Source: Treponema maltophilum ATCC 51939
GTDB taxonomy: Bacteria; Spirochaetota; Spirochaetia; Treponematales; Treponemataceae
Length of the DNA stretch: 64,000 bases
Direction of reading: 5' to 3'
NCBI RefSeq assembly: GCF_000413055.1
Contig: NZ_KE332518.1
Location: forward strand, 1,241,583 to 1,305,582
Both the position numbers and the translations under genes were made by a program. The notes beneath the pieces are model-generated. The model did no database searches. It saw only the letters and a program-made list of their open reading frames with translations, and had not been told where the DNA came from. Shown here piece after piece: positions 1-7,981 of the stretch (positions are counted from its first letter, which is position 1; the number at the start of each line of letters is the position of its first letter).

Positions 1-1
1 T

Positions 2-172
2 GATGCAAAGCACTCTACGATCAGTGAAGAGCGCTGGAAAGCAATAGGTATGGCCGGTGATATATTGTTTGTCGTTTTTACAGAACGCGGGAATGATACT
101 ATTCGAATTATTTCCGCGCGGCCAGCGCAAACGGAGGAAATAAATGAGTACTTTAGTAACTATGACACTTGA
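2..172 (+). CDS. brnT: BrnT-type toxin, C-terminal end (cut by window edge)
   Basis: An open frame enters the window from the left and stops at 170-172. Its end reads GMAGDILFVVFTERG and then TIRIISAR, which matches the C-terminal beta strands of BrnT, a RelE-like ribonuclease toxin (the family has a typical VVxTxRG...IRIISAR pattern). The frame overlaps the next gene by 29 bases, the arrangement expected of a brnT-brnA toxin-antitoxin operon. The N-terminal half, including most catalytic residues, lies outside the window, so activity cannot be judged. Confidence 0.75.
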   Translation, partial: DAKHSTISEERWKAIGMAGDILFVVFTERGNDTIRIISARPAQTEEINEYFSNYDT

Positions 173-425
173 TGAATTGCGGGAAAAACCGCTGACCGAA
201 AATGAAATCCGAATTATACGCGCTGCAGCTGCAAAAGCCCGTACAGCCGATACCGATTATGATCCGGATTGTCCCAAGTCTACAAAAAAAGAACTTGCCG
301 CTTTTCGCCCGTTAAGAGATGTAAAGCCTGAATTATTTGCTCAGCTTCATCCGGATGCAAGCGGTAAAAAAAACGACATACATATAAAACTCGATACGGG
401 TATACTTGAAAACGCGATACTTTAA
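144..425 (+). CDS. brnA: BrnA-type antitoxin, probably truncated
   Basis: A 93-residue protein that follows and overlaps the brnT-like frame. The end ([12 protein letters not shown]) matches the first beta strand of the ribbon-helix-helix DNA-binding fold at the C-terminus of BrnA antitoxins. In BrnA the helix-turn-helix part of that fold (about 20 more residues, with a GWQTRIN-like segment) normally follows; here the protein stops after ENAIL. Either this is a short variant or the antitoxin has lost its DNA-binding end. A Shine-Dalgarno-like GGAGG lies at 133-137 before ATG 144. The stop overlaps the stop of convergent coaD by 4 bases. Confidence 0.65.
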   Translation: MSTLVTMTLDELREKPLTENEIRIIRAAAAKARTADTDYDPDCPKSTKKELAAFRPLRDVKPELFAQLHPDASGKKNDIHIKLDTGILENAIL

Positions 426-895
426 AATTTCAGCTTGAGCGCTTTTTCAACTCGAGGGGGAACCATGCCCGAAACGTCGCCGCCGAAAGATGCGAGCTCT
501 TTTATCGCGCTCGACTTCAAAAGGAAAAAGCGCGAATCGGTGGGAAAAAACAGCGTTTCGACCTGTGCGTTCAGCGCCTTGTTTAAAAGCGACAGATCGA
601 ATTCGTATGAAAAATCGGCCGTATTGCGGATGCCCCTGATCAGCACCTTTGCCCCCGTTTTTTGCGCGTAATCGACAATGAGCGTGCGGCACACGTGGAC
701 ACTCACATTGTCCCAGCCGGAAGTAAGATCGCGCATAAGGTCGAGGCGCTCTTCTTCGGAAAACAAATATTTTTTGGACTTATTGTCGGCGATAACGACA
801 TCGATTTCGCCGAAAATATTTCGCGCGCGTTCGAGAATGTTTAAATGGCCGTACGTGGGCGGATCAAAGGATCCGGGAAACAATGCTTTTACCAC
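422..895 (-). CDS. coaD: Phosphopantetheine adenylyltransferase (CoaD)
   Basis: Transfers AMP from ATP to 4'-phosphopantetheine, the penultimate step of coenzyme A synthesis in the cytoplasm. The 157-residue product has the family length. The nucleotidyltransferase motif [10 protein letters not shown] sits at residues 8-17 (T14 and H17 are the ATP-binding pair), and [12 protein letters not shown] is the substrate loop. The usual C-terminal ISSTxVR signature is altered to KSSAIKE. I chose GTG at 895 because it directly precedes [12 protein letters not shown] and lies 6 bases after a -10 box; there is no Shine-Dalgarno site, so translation is probably leaderless. It is divergent from the lipoprotein gene at 950, with interleaved promoters. 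Confidence 0.95.
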   Translation of the reverse strand: MVKALFPGSFDPPTYGHLNILERARNIFGEIDVVIADNKSKKYLFSEEERLDLMRDLTSGWDNVSVHVCRTLIVDYAQKTGAKVLIRGIRNTADFSYEFDLSLLNKALNAQVETLFFPTDSRFFLLKSSAIKELASFGGDVSGMVPPRVEKALKLKF

Positions 896-901
896 GCGCA
901 C

Positions 902-930
902 ACTATAGCATATTTGACATTTCGGAACAA
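902..930 (-). promoter_or_regulatory. coaD promoter, leaderless type
   Basis: On the minus strand TTGTTC (930-925), a 17-base spacer and TATAGT (907-902) form a sigma70-type promoter. Only 6 bases separate the -10 box from GTG 895, so the expected transcription start coincides with the start codon. It overlaps the oppositely directed promoter at 914-942. Confidence 0.65.
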
Positions 931-942
931 TACCGTTATTAT
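914..942 (+). promoter_or_regulatory. Promoter of the lipoprotein gene at 950, leaderless type
   Basis: TTGACA (914-919), a 17-base spacer and TATTAT (937-942) form a near-consensus promoter. ATG 950 lies 7 bases after the -10 box, which makes this ATG, not the in-frame ATG at 941 inside the -10 box, the likely start. Confidence 0.65.
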
Positions 943-949
943 GAGCTTT

Positions 950-1543
950 ATGAAAAACGCAAAAATACTGCACACGATAACTGCCGCCGCTTTTGTTTTT
1001 ACGGCGCTGTTTATACTGTCCTGCAAAACAACCGAACCGGCTGCCGACAATGCATCCCTTCAAACCGGAAGCAAAACATCCCGCGCGCAAAGTGGAGCGT
1101 CCGCGGCAAAATCGGCCGAAAACGCCGAATACAGCCGCTCGGTGAGCGCCTTGGGCGATACGACGATAAGCTTTGACGATTTTCAGCGCGACAAAACGGA
1201 TATTCTTGCCGTCATCGCCGATTTGGATAAAAGCATGAAAAATCGCGATTACACGCTGTGGCGCAGTTATCTTACGCCCGGTTCGATTTCGTATTGGAGC
1301 AATAAACTTAATTTGCAGGTTATCGCGACAAAGCTGCCGAAAAAGGGCGTCATGCTGCGCACACTCGGCGATTATTTTACGAACGTTTTTATTCCCTCGC
1401 GCATGGGACGGAACGTCAACGAAATCCGCTATATTTCGCGCACCGAAGTAAAGGCGGTAGAAGTACAGGACAATAAAGATATTATTTACTACGAATTCGA
1501 AAAAATCGACAACCGTTGGCTCGTAAAACTGCCGACACTATAA
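950..1543 (+). CDS. Treponemal lipoprotein, function unknown
   Basis: A 197-residue protein starting with a lipoprotein signal peptide: a basic start (MKNAK), a hydrophobic core and the lipobox LFILSC, so the mature protein would be acylated at Cys and membrane anchored. A Ser/Thr/Ala/Lys-rich linker follows. The C-terminal 120 residues look like a small globular domain (segments [18 protein letters not shown] and [16 protein letters not shown]) of the NTF2-like/DUF4440 size class; that resemblance is weak. The start was chosen from the promoter spacing. I do not recognise a specific function. Confidence 0.75.
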   Translation: MKNAKILHTITAAAFVFTALFILSCKTTEPAADNASLQTGSKTSRAQSGASAAKSAENAEYSRSVSALGDTTISFDDFQRDKTDILAVIADLDKSMKNRDYTLWRSYLTPGSISYWSNKLNLQVIATKLPKKGVMLRTLGDYFTNVFIPSRMGRNVNEIRYISRTEVKAVEVQDNKDIIYYEFEKIDNRWLVKLPTL

Positions 1544-1626
1544 GGGAAGAAAATATTGATTTTTTTCCCGAATACCTATATACTGGTAAACAAATTGAAG
1601 GTGGGGAACAAATGAGGAGGATCCGA

Positions 1627-2331
1627 ATGAAACTATCCAAAGTCGCGTTGTGTGCAGCCGCTTTATGCCTTATTGCGTTGAATGCCGCGGCGCAGGAAAA
1701 TGCCCGTTCAGAAGTTACCGTTGAAGAAGAATATTTCGGCTCAAACGAAGATTTAATCATAAGCGAAATGAGCCAAGTGGACGATTATGAAACGAAACTT
1801 TTGATGTTGCAGTATATAAAAACCGCCCTCGACGAAGGACGCTCGTCCCCCGCCATAGAAGCGGCTTTGCAGAGTATGGCAGGCGAAGGGGTTTTTAACG
1901 TATCGCGCACCGGGCGCCGTTTAACGAATAATTATCCGGAAGTACGCCGCCAAGCGTGCATCATGCTCGGACAAATCGACGGCCTTTCAAAAGAACAGCT
2001 TACTCAGCGCAAAAATACGCTGATGCGGCTCATAAAAGACGAGGGCGAGCCGATGGTTTTATCCGCCGCGATTTACGCGCTGGGCAATATCGGTATTAAC
2101 GAAAACGACGAAGTCATCGACCAAATCTCGATGATCCACAAGCGCTTTTCCATTTTGAATCCGACCGACAGCCTCGCCTACTCCGTTCTCGATGCGTTTA
2201 AAAAGCTCGCTCCGACGGTAAAAAATTCAAATGCGTTGGCCGAAACGATCGCCTCCATTGCGACGAATTACAACTATATAATTCCCGTGCGCCAAAAAGC
2301 AAAAGAATTGCTTTTTTCGCTGAGAAAATAA
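1627..2331 (+). CDS. Exported HEAT-repeat-like protein
   Basis: A 234-residue protein with a clear signal peptide (MKLSKVALCAAALCLIALNAAAQ) and no lipobox Cys, so it is probably periplasmic. The mature part consists of helical repeats of HEAT type (YPEVRRQACIMLGQI and MVLSAAIYALGNIG are typical repeat cores), which usually bind other proteins. A perfect AGGAGG at 1615-1620 is placed 6 bases before ATG 1627, which decides this start over the in-frame ATG 1612, which would overlap the ribosome site. It lies 83 bases downstream of the lipoprotein gene and is followed by a terminator. Partner unknown. Confidence 0.8.
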   Translation: MKLSKVALCAAALCLIALNAAAQENARSEVTVEEEYFGSNEDLIISEMSQVDDYETKLLMLQYIKTALDEGRSSPAIEAALQSMAGEGVFNVSRTGRRLTNNYPEVRRQACIMLGQIDGLSKEQLTQRKNTLMRLIKDEGEPMVLSAAIYALGNIGINENDEVIDQISMIHKRFSILNPTDSLAYSVLDAFKKLAPTVKNSNALAETIASIATNYNYIIPVRQKAKELLFSLRK

Positions 2332-2342
2332 CGTTTAAAAAC

Positions 2343-2378
2343 TTCAGGCGGCTTTTTCGGCTGCCTGAATTCTTTTTA
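2343..2378 (+). terminator. Rho-independent terminator
   Basis: A stem TTCAGGC (2343-2349) pairs with GCCTGAA (2363-2369) and is followed by a T-rich run. It ends the 950-2331 transcription unit just before tRNA-Arg. Confidence 0.75.
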
Positions 2379-2386
2379 CTTTTTTT

Positions 2387-2460
2387 GAGTGATTAGCTCA
2401 TTTGGATAGAGCGTCGCCCTCCGGAGGCGAAGGTGGCAGGTTCGAATCCTGTATCACTCG
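2387..2460 (+). tRNA. tRNA-Arg (anticodon CCG)
   Basis: A 74-base cloverleaf. The acceptor GAGTGAT (2387-2393) pairs with ATCACTC (2453-2459), with discriminator G at 2460. The anticodon stem TCGCC/GGCGA encloses the loop CTCCGGA, so the anticodon is CCG, reading the Arg codon CGG. The T arm is GCAGG-TTCGAAT-CCTGT. CCA is not encoded. The next gene's ATG begins 2 bases after the tRNA end. Confidence 0.95.
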
Positions 2461-2461
2461 T

Positions 2462-3265
2462 ATGTTTACGCTTTCTTTTTCATACGTCTTTATTTTATTC
2501 ATTACTTACAGCATAATCGGCTGGATGTGCGAGGTCGTGTACTGCGGCATTTCGGCGAAAAAGTTTATAAACCGCGGCTTTTTGCACGGCCCGTGGTGCC
2601 CCGTGTACGGCTTCGGTGCGCTGTTCATTATCGGCTTATTGACTCCTTTTAAAACGCATGTATACATACTCTACCCCGCAGCCCTTGTGATTACCGGCTT
2701 GGTCGAATACGCAACCGGCTGGCTTTTGGAAACGCTGTTCAATACCAAATGGTGGGATTATTCCGACCGGAAATTCAACATAAAAGGGCGCGTGTGTTTG
2801 GGTAATTTGCTTTTGTTCGCTCTGGGCGGAACGCTTGCGGTTATGTTCGTGCATCCGTTTTTTTTGCGGATTCTCGACCGCATTCCCGCGCACAGTCGGC
2901 AATATGCGGCTTTCGGTATTTTGTGTCTTTTTATCGTCGACCTTGCCGCAACGCTTAAAAAGCTTGTCAATTTTACCGAATACGTTACCGCTTTACAGGA
3001 TTTTGCCGAATCGTTAAAAGAGCGCTACGAAAAGGAACCGTGGTTTGCTTCGCAGTCCATAAGCGAAATGTTTGCCGCGGTTAAACGTCACGCGCAGTTA
3101 AAAAAGGGTGAAATATCGGAACGCTTGCTGCAAAAGATCGATTCGCTTTCGGCGCGCAAGCCATCGGTCGAGCGCTTTATTAAAAAGTTCCCGTCGCTGC
3201 AAAATGCCGCTCATCCGTTTTCGATTCAGCATATAAAAGAACAGCTGAAAAAGCGCTTAAAATAA
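2462..3265 (+). CDS. DUF1113/CmpB-type membrane protein (putative ABC transporter permease)
   Basis: A 267-residue membrane protein. The N-terminal 190 residues have about five hydrophobic segments. The loop pattern GWMCEVVYC, NRGFLHGPWCPVYGFGA and ETLFNTKWWDYSD is typical of the family annotated as putative ABC-transporter type IV (PF06541, DUF1113); its transport role is not proven. The last 80 residues are basic and probably cytoplasmic and helical. ATG 2462 starts one base after the end of tRNA-Arg, so after RNase Z cleavage the mRNA would begin essentially at the start codon. No Shine-Dalgarno site exists apart from bases inside the tRNA. Confidence 0.8.
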   Translation: MFTLSFSYVFILFITYSIIGWMCEVVYCGISAKKFINRGFLHGPWCPVYGFGALFIIGLLTPFKTHVYILYPAALVITGLVEYATGWLLETLFNTKWWDYSDRKFNIKGRVCLGNLLLFALGGTLAVMFVHPFFLRILDRIPAHSRQYAAFGILCLFIVDLAATLKKLVNFTEYVTALQDFAESLKERYEKEPWFASQSISEMFAAVKRHAQLKKGEISERLLQKIDSLSARKPSVERFIKKFPSLQNAAHPFSIQHIKEQLKKRLK

Positions 3266-3299
3266 TCGCCTGCCGAAAAAAAACGACGGAAAAAACGAT

Positions 3300-3908
3300 A
3301 TGGAAAAGATCATTCTTGCGTCGGTGTCGCCGCGGCGCAAACAAATACTGAAAAGTCTCGGCATTCCCTTTTATGCGTTCGCGCCGCCGTTCGACGAAGT
3401 GCTCCCCGAAGGAACGGCACTTGAAAACGCGGCGGAATATTGTGCCGTGCAAAAGGCGCAAAAAACGGCGCATGCACTTCAAGCGCTAAGCGCATCACGC
3501 AAAAAGCGCTACGAAGACGCGCGTTTTATCGTCGCGGCGGACACGCTTATCATGCATGAAGGGACAATCTTCGGAAAGCCGCAAAACGAAAAAGAAGCTT
3601 TTTCGTTTTTAAAGACTTTTTCGGGCAAAACGCATTCGGTATATTCGGGAATCGCCGTTTACAGCCGCGAAACGGAGCGTACTCTTTCGCGCACGTGTAT
3701 AAGCCGCGTAAGTTTTGCCCCCCTTTCCGATGAGGAAATACGGCGCTATCTTACGCGCGGTGAATGGCGCGATGCCGCAGGCGCCTATAAAATTCAGGGC
3801 GGCGCCCAATGCTTTATATGCCGCATCGAAGGTTCGTACAGTTCGATCGTGGGCTTGCCTATTTTTGAATTTTATGAGATACTTAAAAAGTCGGGTTACC
3901 GTTTTTAA
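3300..3908 (+). CDS. maf: Maf-type nucleoside triphosphate pyrophosphatase
   Basis: A house-cleaning enzyme of the Maf/YhdE family that hydrolyses dTTP, UTP or modified nucleotides to monophosphates. The 202-residue product begins with the Maf signature ILASVSPRRKQIL (residues 4-16) and has FDEVLPEG, VAADTLI (catalytic Asp) and GKPQNEKEAFSFL, all in family order, ending with GLPIFEF. It starts 34 bases after the preceding gene and is followed by a short terminator. The exact substrate (Maf versus YceF subclass) is not resolved. Confidence 0.92.
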   Translation: MEKIILASVSPRRKQILKSLGIPFYAFAPPFDEVLPEGTALENAAEYCAVQKAQKTAHALQALSASRKKRYEDARFIVAADTLIMHEGTIFGKPQNEKEAFSFLKTFSGKTHSVYSGIAVYSRETERTLSRTCISRVSFAPLSDEEIRRYLTRGEWRDAAGAYKIQGGAQCFICRIEGSYSSIVGLPIFEFYEILKKSGYRF

Positions 3909-3923
3909 AGGCCGGTAAAAAGC

Positions 3924-3944
3924 ACCGAACTTTCGGTTTTTTTT
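3924..3944 (+). terminator. Short Rho-independent terminator after maf
   Basis: ACCGA (3924-3928) pairs with TCGGT (3933-3937) around a 4-base loop, followed by eight T residues. The stem is short, but the T run and its position before the rpsB leader fit a terminator. Confidence 0.55.
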
Positions 3945-4003
3945 AAACATACCCGCCTTGATCGATTCGCTTCCGTTGAAAGCAGTCAATCATGAAATAT
4001 CCG

Positions 4004-4068
4004 CACCGAATTATCGGTGTCGAGAAACAGAGTTTGGGGAAAAGAAAATCTCTTTTCCGATGAAGGAG
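4004..4068 (+). promoter_or_regulatory. rpsB leader with two hairpins and the ribosome site
   Basis: The leader holds two perfect hairpins: CACCGA/TCGGTG (4004-4009 and 4014-4019, loop ATTA) and GGAAAAGA/TCTTTTCC (4038-4045 and 4051-4058, loop AAATC). The second ends 4 bases before the Shine-Dalgarno AAGGAG at 4063-4068. A possible promoter (TTGAAA 3976-3981, then a weak -10 around 3998) lies just upstream. Leaders of rpsB are autoregulated by S2 in other bacteria, so this is a candidate S2-binding element; I cannot match it to a known consensus. Confidence 0.5.
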
Positions 4069-4074
4069 CATTTC

Positions 4075-4947
4075 GTGGCAGTAGTAACCATGAAGAGTTT
4101 GCTTGAATCCGGTGTGCATTTCGGCCACCAAGTCAAGCGTTGGGATCCGCGCATGAAGAAATATATCTTCGCGGAAAGAAACGGGATCCACATTATCGAT
4201 CTGCAAAAAACCATGGCTTCGATAAAAGAAGCCTACGAAGCAGTCCGCAAAGTAACGTCGGCGGGAAAATCGGTCCTGTTCGTCGGTACGAAAAAACAGG
4301 CGCAGCAAGCCATCGCAAAAGAAGCGGAAAGATGCGGTATGTTCTATGTAAACAACCGCTGGCTCGGCGGCATGCTGACCAACTTTACCACCATTAAAAA
4401 ATCCCTTTTACGGCTTAAAAAACTTGAAAAAATGGAAATCGACGGTACGTTCGAAAATCTGACAAAAAAAGAAATAGCCGCGATTCAAAAAGAAAAAGCC
4501 AAACTTGAAAAAAACCTCGGCGGCATTAAAGAAATGAAAGAGTTGCCCGGCATTTTGTTTATCATCGACACGCATAAAGAACAAATTGCCGTTGCCGAAG
4601 CCTGCCGCATGGGCATTCCCATCGTCGCCGTCGTCGACACGAACTGCAATCCCGAAGGCATAGACTACCCCATCCCCGGGAACGACGACGCCATCCGCGC
4701 CATAACGCTGTTCACGCAGGTTATTGCCAATGCCGTTATCGAAGCGGATAACGAAACCGGTCTTAAAATCATTGAAAACCTTCAGGATGAAGACGAAGAT
4801 CTTACCGACACGGCATCGACCCGCACCGACGATGAAGAAATTATCGATTACAGCAATTATACGCCGACCGAACCTAAAGACGAAGACAGGGATTCGGAAG
4901 ATGAAGGCGACAGTTCGTTGGTAGACGAAGATAAATTATACGAATAA
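4075..4947 (+). CDS. rpsB: 30S ribosomal protein S2
   Basis: Structural protein of the small ribosomal subunit. The product is 290 residues starting at GTG 4075, chosen because AAGGAG lies 6 bases upstream and it gives the normal start before [15 protein letters not shown]. Family signatures include [23 protein letters not shown] and [19 protein letters not shown]. The last 55 residues are an added acidic tail rich in Asp and Glu, absent from most S2 proteins. It leads the rpsB-tsf-frr-uppS-cdsA-dxr-rseP operon. Confidence 0.97.
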   Translation: MAVVTMKSLLESGVHFGHQVKRWDPRMKKYIFAERNGIHIIDLQKTMASIKEAYEAVRKVTSAGKSVLFVGTKKQAQQAIAKEAERCGMFYVNNRWLGGMLTNFTTIKKSLLRLKKLEKMEIDGTFENLTKKEIAAIQKEKAKLEKNLGGIKEMKELPGILFIIDTHKEQIAVAEACRMGIPIVAVVDTNCNPEGIDYPIPGNDDAIRAITLFTQVIANAVIEADNETGLKIIENLQDEDEDLTDTASTRTDDEEIIDYSNYTPTEPKDEDRDSEDEGDSSLVDEDKLYE

Positions 4948-4968
4948 ATTGAGGGTTAGGAGAATTAC

Positions 4969-5799
4969 ATGGAAATTAAAGCTGCCGATGTAAAAGCCCT
5001 GCGCGATGCGACGGGCGCCGGAATGATGGAATGTAAAAACGCCCTCGTGGAATGCAAGGGCGATGCCGCCGCCGCAACAAAACTTTTAAAAGAAAAAGGA
5101 CTTGCCGCGGTTGAAAAGCGCGCCGGAAGATCGACGAGCGAAGGGCGTATTTTTATTAAAGAACAGGGCTCGAAAATTGCGATTGCCGAACTTACCTGCG
5201 AAACCGACTTTGTCGCAAAAAACGCCGACTTTTTAAAGGTCGGAGAAACGATCGTCGGCGAAGTGTTGGCAAAAGGCTATACTGCAGTAAACGAAGCGCT
5301 GTCGAACATGCTTCTTGATTTGGCGACGAAAATCCGCGAAAACATGAGCGTGCGGCGCATAGAGCTGGTCGACGTTCCCGTAGGCGCAGTTGCGGCACAC
5401 TATGTCCACAGCGACGGAAAAACCGGCGTTATAACGGTTTTAGGCTGTGATCCCGCAACAAACTCGCCCGAAGTTAAGCAGTTTGCGTTCGATTGCTGTC
5501 TGCACATTGCCGCTTTTGCGCCGCGCTATTTAAAACGCGACGACGTCGATGCCGCATACATTGCCGAACAAAAAGAAATTTTTACGGCGCAAACGGCCGA
5601 ACTGAACAAGCCGGATAATGTAAAGGCCGGTATCGTTCAGGGAAAACTGAACAAACACTTGGCCGATATTTGCTTTATGGACCAAATGTTCGTAAAAGAC
5701 GACAAAGTTTCCGTCGCAAAAAAAATGGAACAGGTCGGAAAAGAAGCCGGTACCAAATTGACGCTTTTAAAGGTTGTCAATTTTCAATTGGGCGCATAA
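4969..5799 (+). CDS. tsf: Elongation factor Ts
   Basis: The nucleotide exchange factor that regenerates EF-Tu-GTP. It has 276 residues with the N-terminal UBA-like domain and the signature VKALRDATGAGMMECKNAL, followed by the second signature ELTCETDFVAKN (residues around 75-86). The Shine-Dalgarno TAGGAG lies before ATG 4969. It lies 21 bases after rpsB, as in most bacteria. The usual next gene, pyrH, is missing here; frr follows directly. Confidence 0.97.
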   Translation: MEIKAADVKALRDATGAGMMECKNALVECKGDAAAATKLLKEKGLAAVEKRAGRSTSEGRIFIKEQGSKIAIAELTCETDFVAKNADFLKVGETIVGEVLAKGYTAVNEALSNMLLDLATKIRENMSVRRIELVDVPVGAVAAHYVHSDGKTGVITVLGCDPATNSPEVKQFAFDCCLHIAAFAPRYLKRDDVDAAYIAEQKEIFTAQTAELNKPDNVKAGIVQGKLNKHLADICFMDQMFVKDDKVSVAKKMEQVGKEAGTKLTLLKVVNFQLGA

Positions 5800-5820
5800 A
5801 CCGCCTTTGAGGAATTCTTT

Positions 5821-6366
5821 ATGAATGAAGCAAGTATCCAAAGAATGGAAAAAAGCATCGCGGCCTTAAAAGACGAATTCAACGCGATTCGAACCGGCCG
5901 CGCCTCGGCCGCGCTTTTCGATAAGGTGCGCGTCGACTATTACGGACAGCCGACGCCGCTTAATCAAGTGGCGACCGTTTCAGTGCCCGAAGCCCGTTCG
6001 GTGGTTATTCAGCCCTTCGATAAAACGCTGATCGGCGAAATCGAAAAAGCGATCCAAAAATCGGAGTTGGGACTGCACCCGTCGAACGACGGCAAAATCA
6101 TCCGCATTGCGATTCCGCCTTTGACGGCCGAACGGCGCAAAGAATTGGTAAAGCAGGCGAAAGCTGCGGCCGAAACGAGCCGGGTTGCGATACGCAATAT
6201 CCGCCGCGACGGCAACGACGATTTGAAAAAGCAGCAAAAAGATTCGAAGCTCACCGAGGACGAATTGAAATCGGCCGAAGATGCTTTGCAAAAATCGACC
6301 GACAAATTTATTGCCGGCATCAACAAGATTCTTGAAACCAAAGAAAAGGAAATAATGGAAGGCTGA
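5821..6366 (+). CDS. frr: Ribosome recycling factor
   Basis: With EF-G it splits the post-termination ribosome. The 181 residues cover the full two-domain protein: the three-helix bundle begins with the family pattern EFNAIRTGRASAALFD, and the small beta domain contains VDYYGQPTPLNQVATVSVPE. The Shine-Dalgarno GAGGAA lies before ATG 5821. Its stop codon overlaps the ATG of uppS by one base, implying translational coupling. Confidence 0.97.
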   Translation: MNEASIQRMEKSIAALKDEFNAIRTGRASAALFDKVRVDYYGQPTPLNQVATVSVPEARSVVIQPFDKTLIGEIEKAIQKSELGLHPSNDGKIIRIAIPPLTAERRKELVKQAKAAAETSRVAIRNIRRDGNDDLKKQQKDSKLTEDELKSAEDALQKSTDKFIAGINKILETKEKEIMEG

Positions 6367-7106
6367 TGTCGTCGGTTTTCGAAACAATTGATAAGAGCCG
6401 CGTTCCCGTTCATGTAGGAATTATTATGGACGGGAACGGCCGCTGGGCGCAAAAACGCGGTTCTCCGCGGACAGCCGGCCACAAAGAAGGGGTTAATACC
6501 GCACGCGAAATTATTAAAGCGGCCGCGCGTGCAGGCGTGCGCTGGTTGACCCTCTACACTTTTTCGACCGAAAACTGGAAACGGACGGCCGAAGAAGTGT
6601 CTTTTTTAATGGGACTTTTAAAAGCCCACTTACGCGCCGAATTCGAATTTTATAAAAAAGAACAAGTGCGCGTACTTCATTTGGGCGACAAAAGCGCTCT
6701 GAGCACCGATGTGCGGCGCGAAATAGAAACCGTCGAAAAAGAAAGTGCGGGCTTTACCGGCATGAACCTTGTGCTCGCGATAAATTACGGCGCACGCGAC
6801 GAAATAACGCGTGCGGTAAAAAAAATGCTCGAAGAACAGTCGCGTACACAAAGAGAAAATTCGGCCGCGCCGACTATAGAAGCGGGCGATCTTCCCCGCT
6901 TTTTCGACATTCCGCTTTTGCCCGACGCCGACCTTATAATCAGAACCGGCGGTGAAAAGCGTTTAAGCAATTTTTTGCTGTGGCAGGCCGCCTATGCCGA
7001 ATTCGATTTTACGGATACGCTGTGGCCCGATTATACCGACGAAGAATTTTACCGCGCGATTGCGGATTTTCAAAAACGACACCGGCGTTTCGGCGCGGCA
7101 AACTGA
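6366..7106 (+). CDS. uppS: Undecaprenyl diphosphate synthase
   Basis: A cytoplasmic cis-prenyltransferase that extends farnesyl diphosphate with isopentenyl diphosphate to make the C55 lipid carrier for peptidoglycan and glycan synthesis. The 246-residue protein has the catalytic motif IIMDGNGRWAQKRG (Asp22), RTAGHKEG, TLYTFSTENWKR and the C-terminal RTGGEKRLSNFLLWQ. It overlaps frr by one base, and cdsA begins 7 bases downstream. Together with dxr in this operon it links isoprenoid synthesis to the envelope. Confidence 0.96.
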   Translation: MSSVFETIDKSRVPVHVGIIMDGNGRWAQKRGSPRTAGHKEGVNTAREIIKAAARAGVRWLTLYTFSTENWKRTAEEVSFLMGLLKAHLRAEFEFYKKEQVRVLHLGDKSALSTDVRREIETVEKESAGFTGMNLVLAINYGARDEITRAVKKMLEEQSRTQRENSAAPTIEAGDLPRFFDIPLLPDADLIIRTGGEKRLSNFLLWQAAYAEFDFTDTLWPDYTDEEFYRAIADFQKRHRRFGAAN

Positions 7107-7113
7107 GGAAAGA

Positions 7114-7959
7114 ATGAATAAAACAGTGCAAAGATTATTGACATTTTTTATCGGCGTGCCGCTTGTCGTTTCGATGGCCGTCATTACTTTCGCCCACCAC
7201 ATTGTTTTGCACTGCGCCATTGTCGCCGCCGCTCTTATCGCCTCATGGGAACTGCACGGTATTTTAAAGCACAAACTTCCCTGCCAACCCCAATTTATGG
7301 TTATGTTATCGGCGGCATTTATACCTTTTATCGCCTCGATTGTCTGCATAGGCGGGCGTTCGGCATCGTGGATTTCCCTTGCACTCATAGTTTCTCTTTT
7401 GGCAAATTTCACTTACGAAATCTTTTCGCCGGACAATAAAAAATCCTTTACGGATGCGATTTTGCGTTTGTGTTCTTCAACTTTTATAACCGTGTATATA
7501 GGCTTTTTGCTTACGTACATTTCGCTGTTGACCGTAATGCCCGATTCGCCGATATTTATCGCCTTGTTTTTTTTGCTTGTATTCGCATGCGATTCTTTTG
7601 CATGGCTGTTCGGTATGCTGTTCGGAAAAGGCAGCCGCGGCCTTATCGCGGCAAGCCCGAACAAAAGCATTGCCGGTTTTATAGGCGGTATTGTGCTTTC
7701 GGCGGCGGCGGGGTACGCGGTTTATTTTTTTTATCCTGCAGTATTCGGCTTTAAACCGGTTCAAGTCATTATTACGGCGCTGTGCGTTTCAATTGCCGCG
7801 ATTGCGGGCGATTTGGTCGAATCGCTTATCAAGCGTTCGGCGGAATGCAAAGATTCCGGCATTGTAATTCCCGGCAGAGGCGGTTTTTTGGATTCGATCG
7901 ATTCGATTTTATTCGCCGCGCCCGTGTATTACATCGTCATATGTTTCTTTTTTGTATAA
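7114..7959 (+). CDS. cdsA: Phosphatidate cytidylyltransferase
   Basis: A membrane enzyme that makes CDP-diacylglycerol from phosphatidate and CTP, the branch point of phospholipid synthesis. The 281-residue product has about seven to eight hydrophobic segments. The C-terminal signature is present as GDLVESLIKRSAECKDSG then IPGRGGFLDSIDS; the family norm is IPGHGGxLDRxDS, so His and Arg are replaced here by Arg and Ser. ATG 7114 has the Shine-Dalgarno GAGGAA at 7105-7110, which overlaps the uppS stop. Confidence 0.93.
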   Translation: MNKTVQRLLTFFIGVPLVVSMAVITFAHHIVLHCAIVAAALIASWELHGILKHKLPCQPQFMVMLSAAFIPFIASIVCIGGRSASWISLALIVSLLANFTYEIFSPDNKKSFTDAILRLCSSTFITVYIGFLLTYISLLTVMPDSPIFIALFFLLVFACDSFAWLFGMLFGKGSRGLIAASPNKSIAGFIGGIVLSAAAGYAVYFFYPAVFGFKPVQVIITALCVSIAAIAGDLVESLIKRSAECKDSGIVIPGRGGFLDSIDSILFAAPVYYIVICFFFV

Positions 7960-7981
7960 TCGGTTGAATTATGGAAATACG

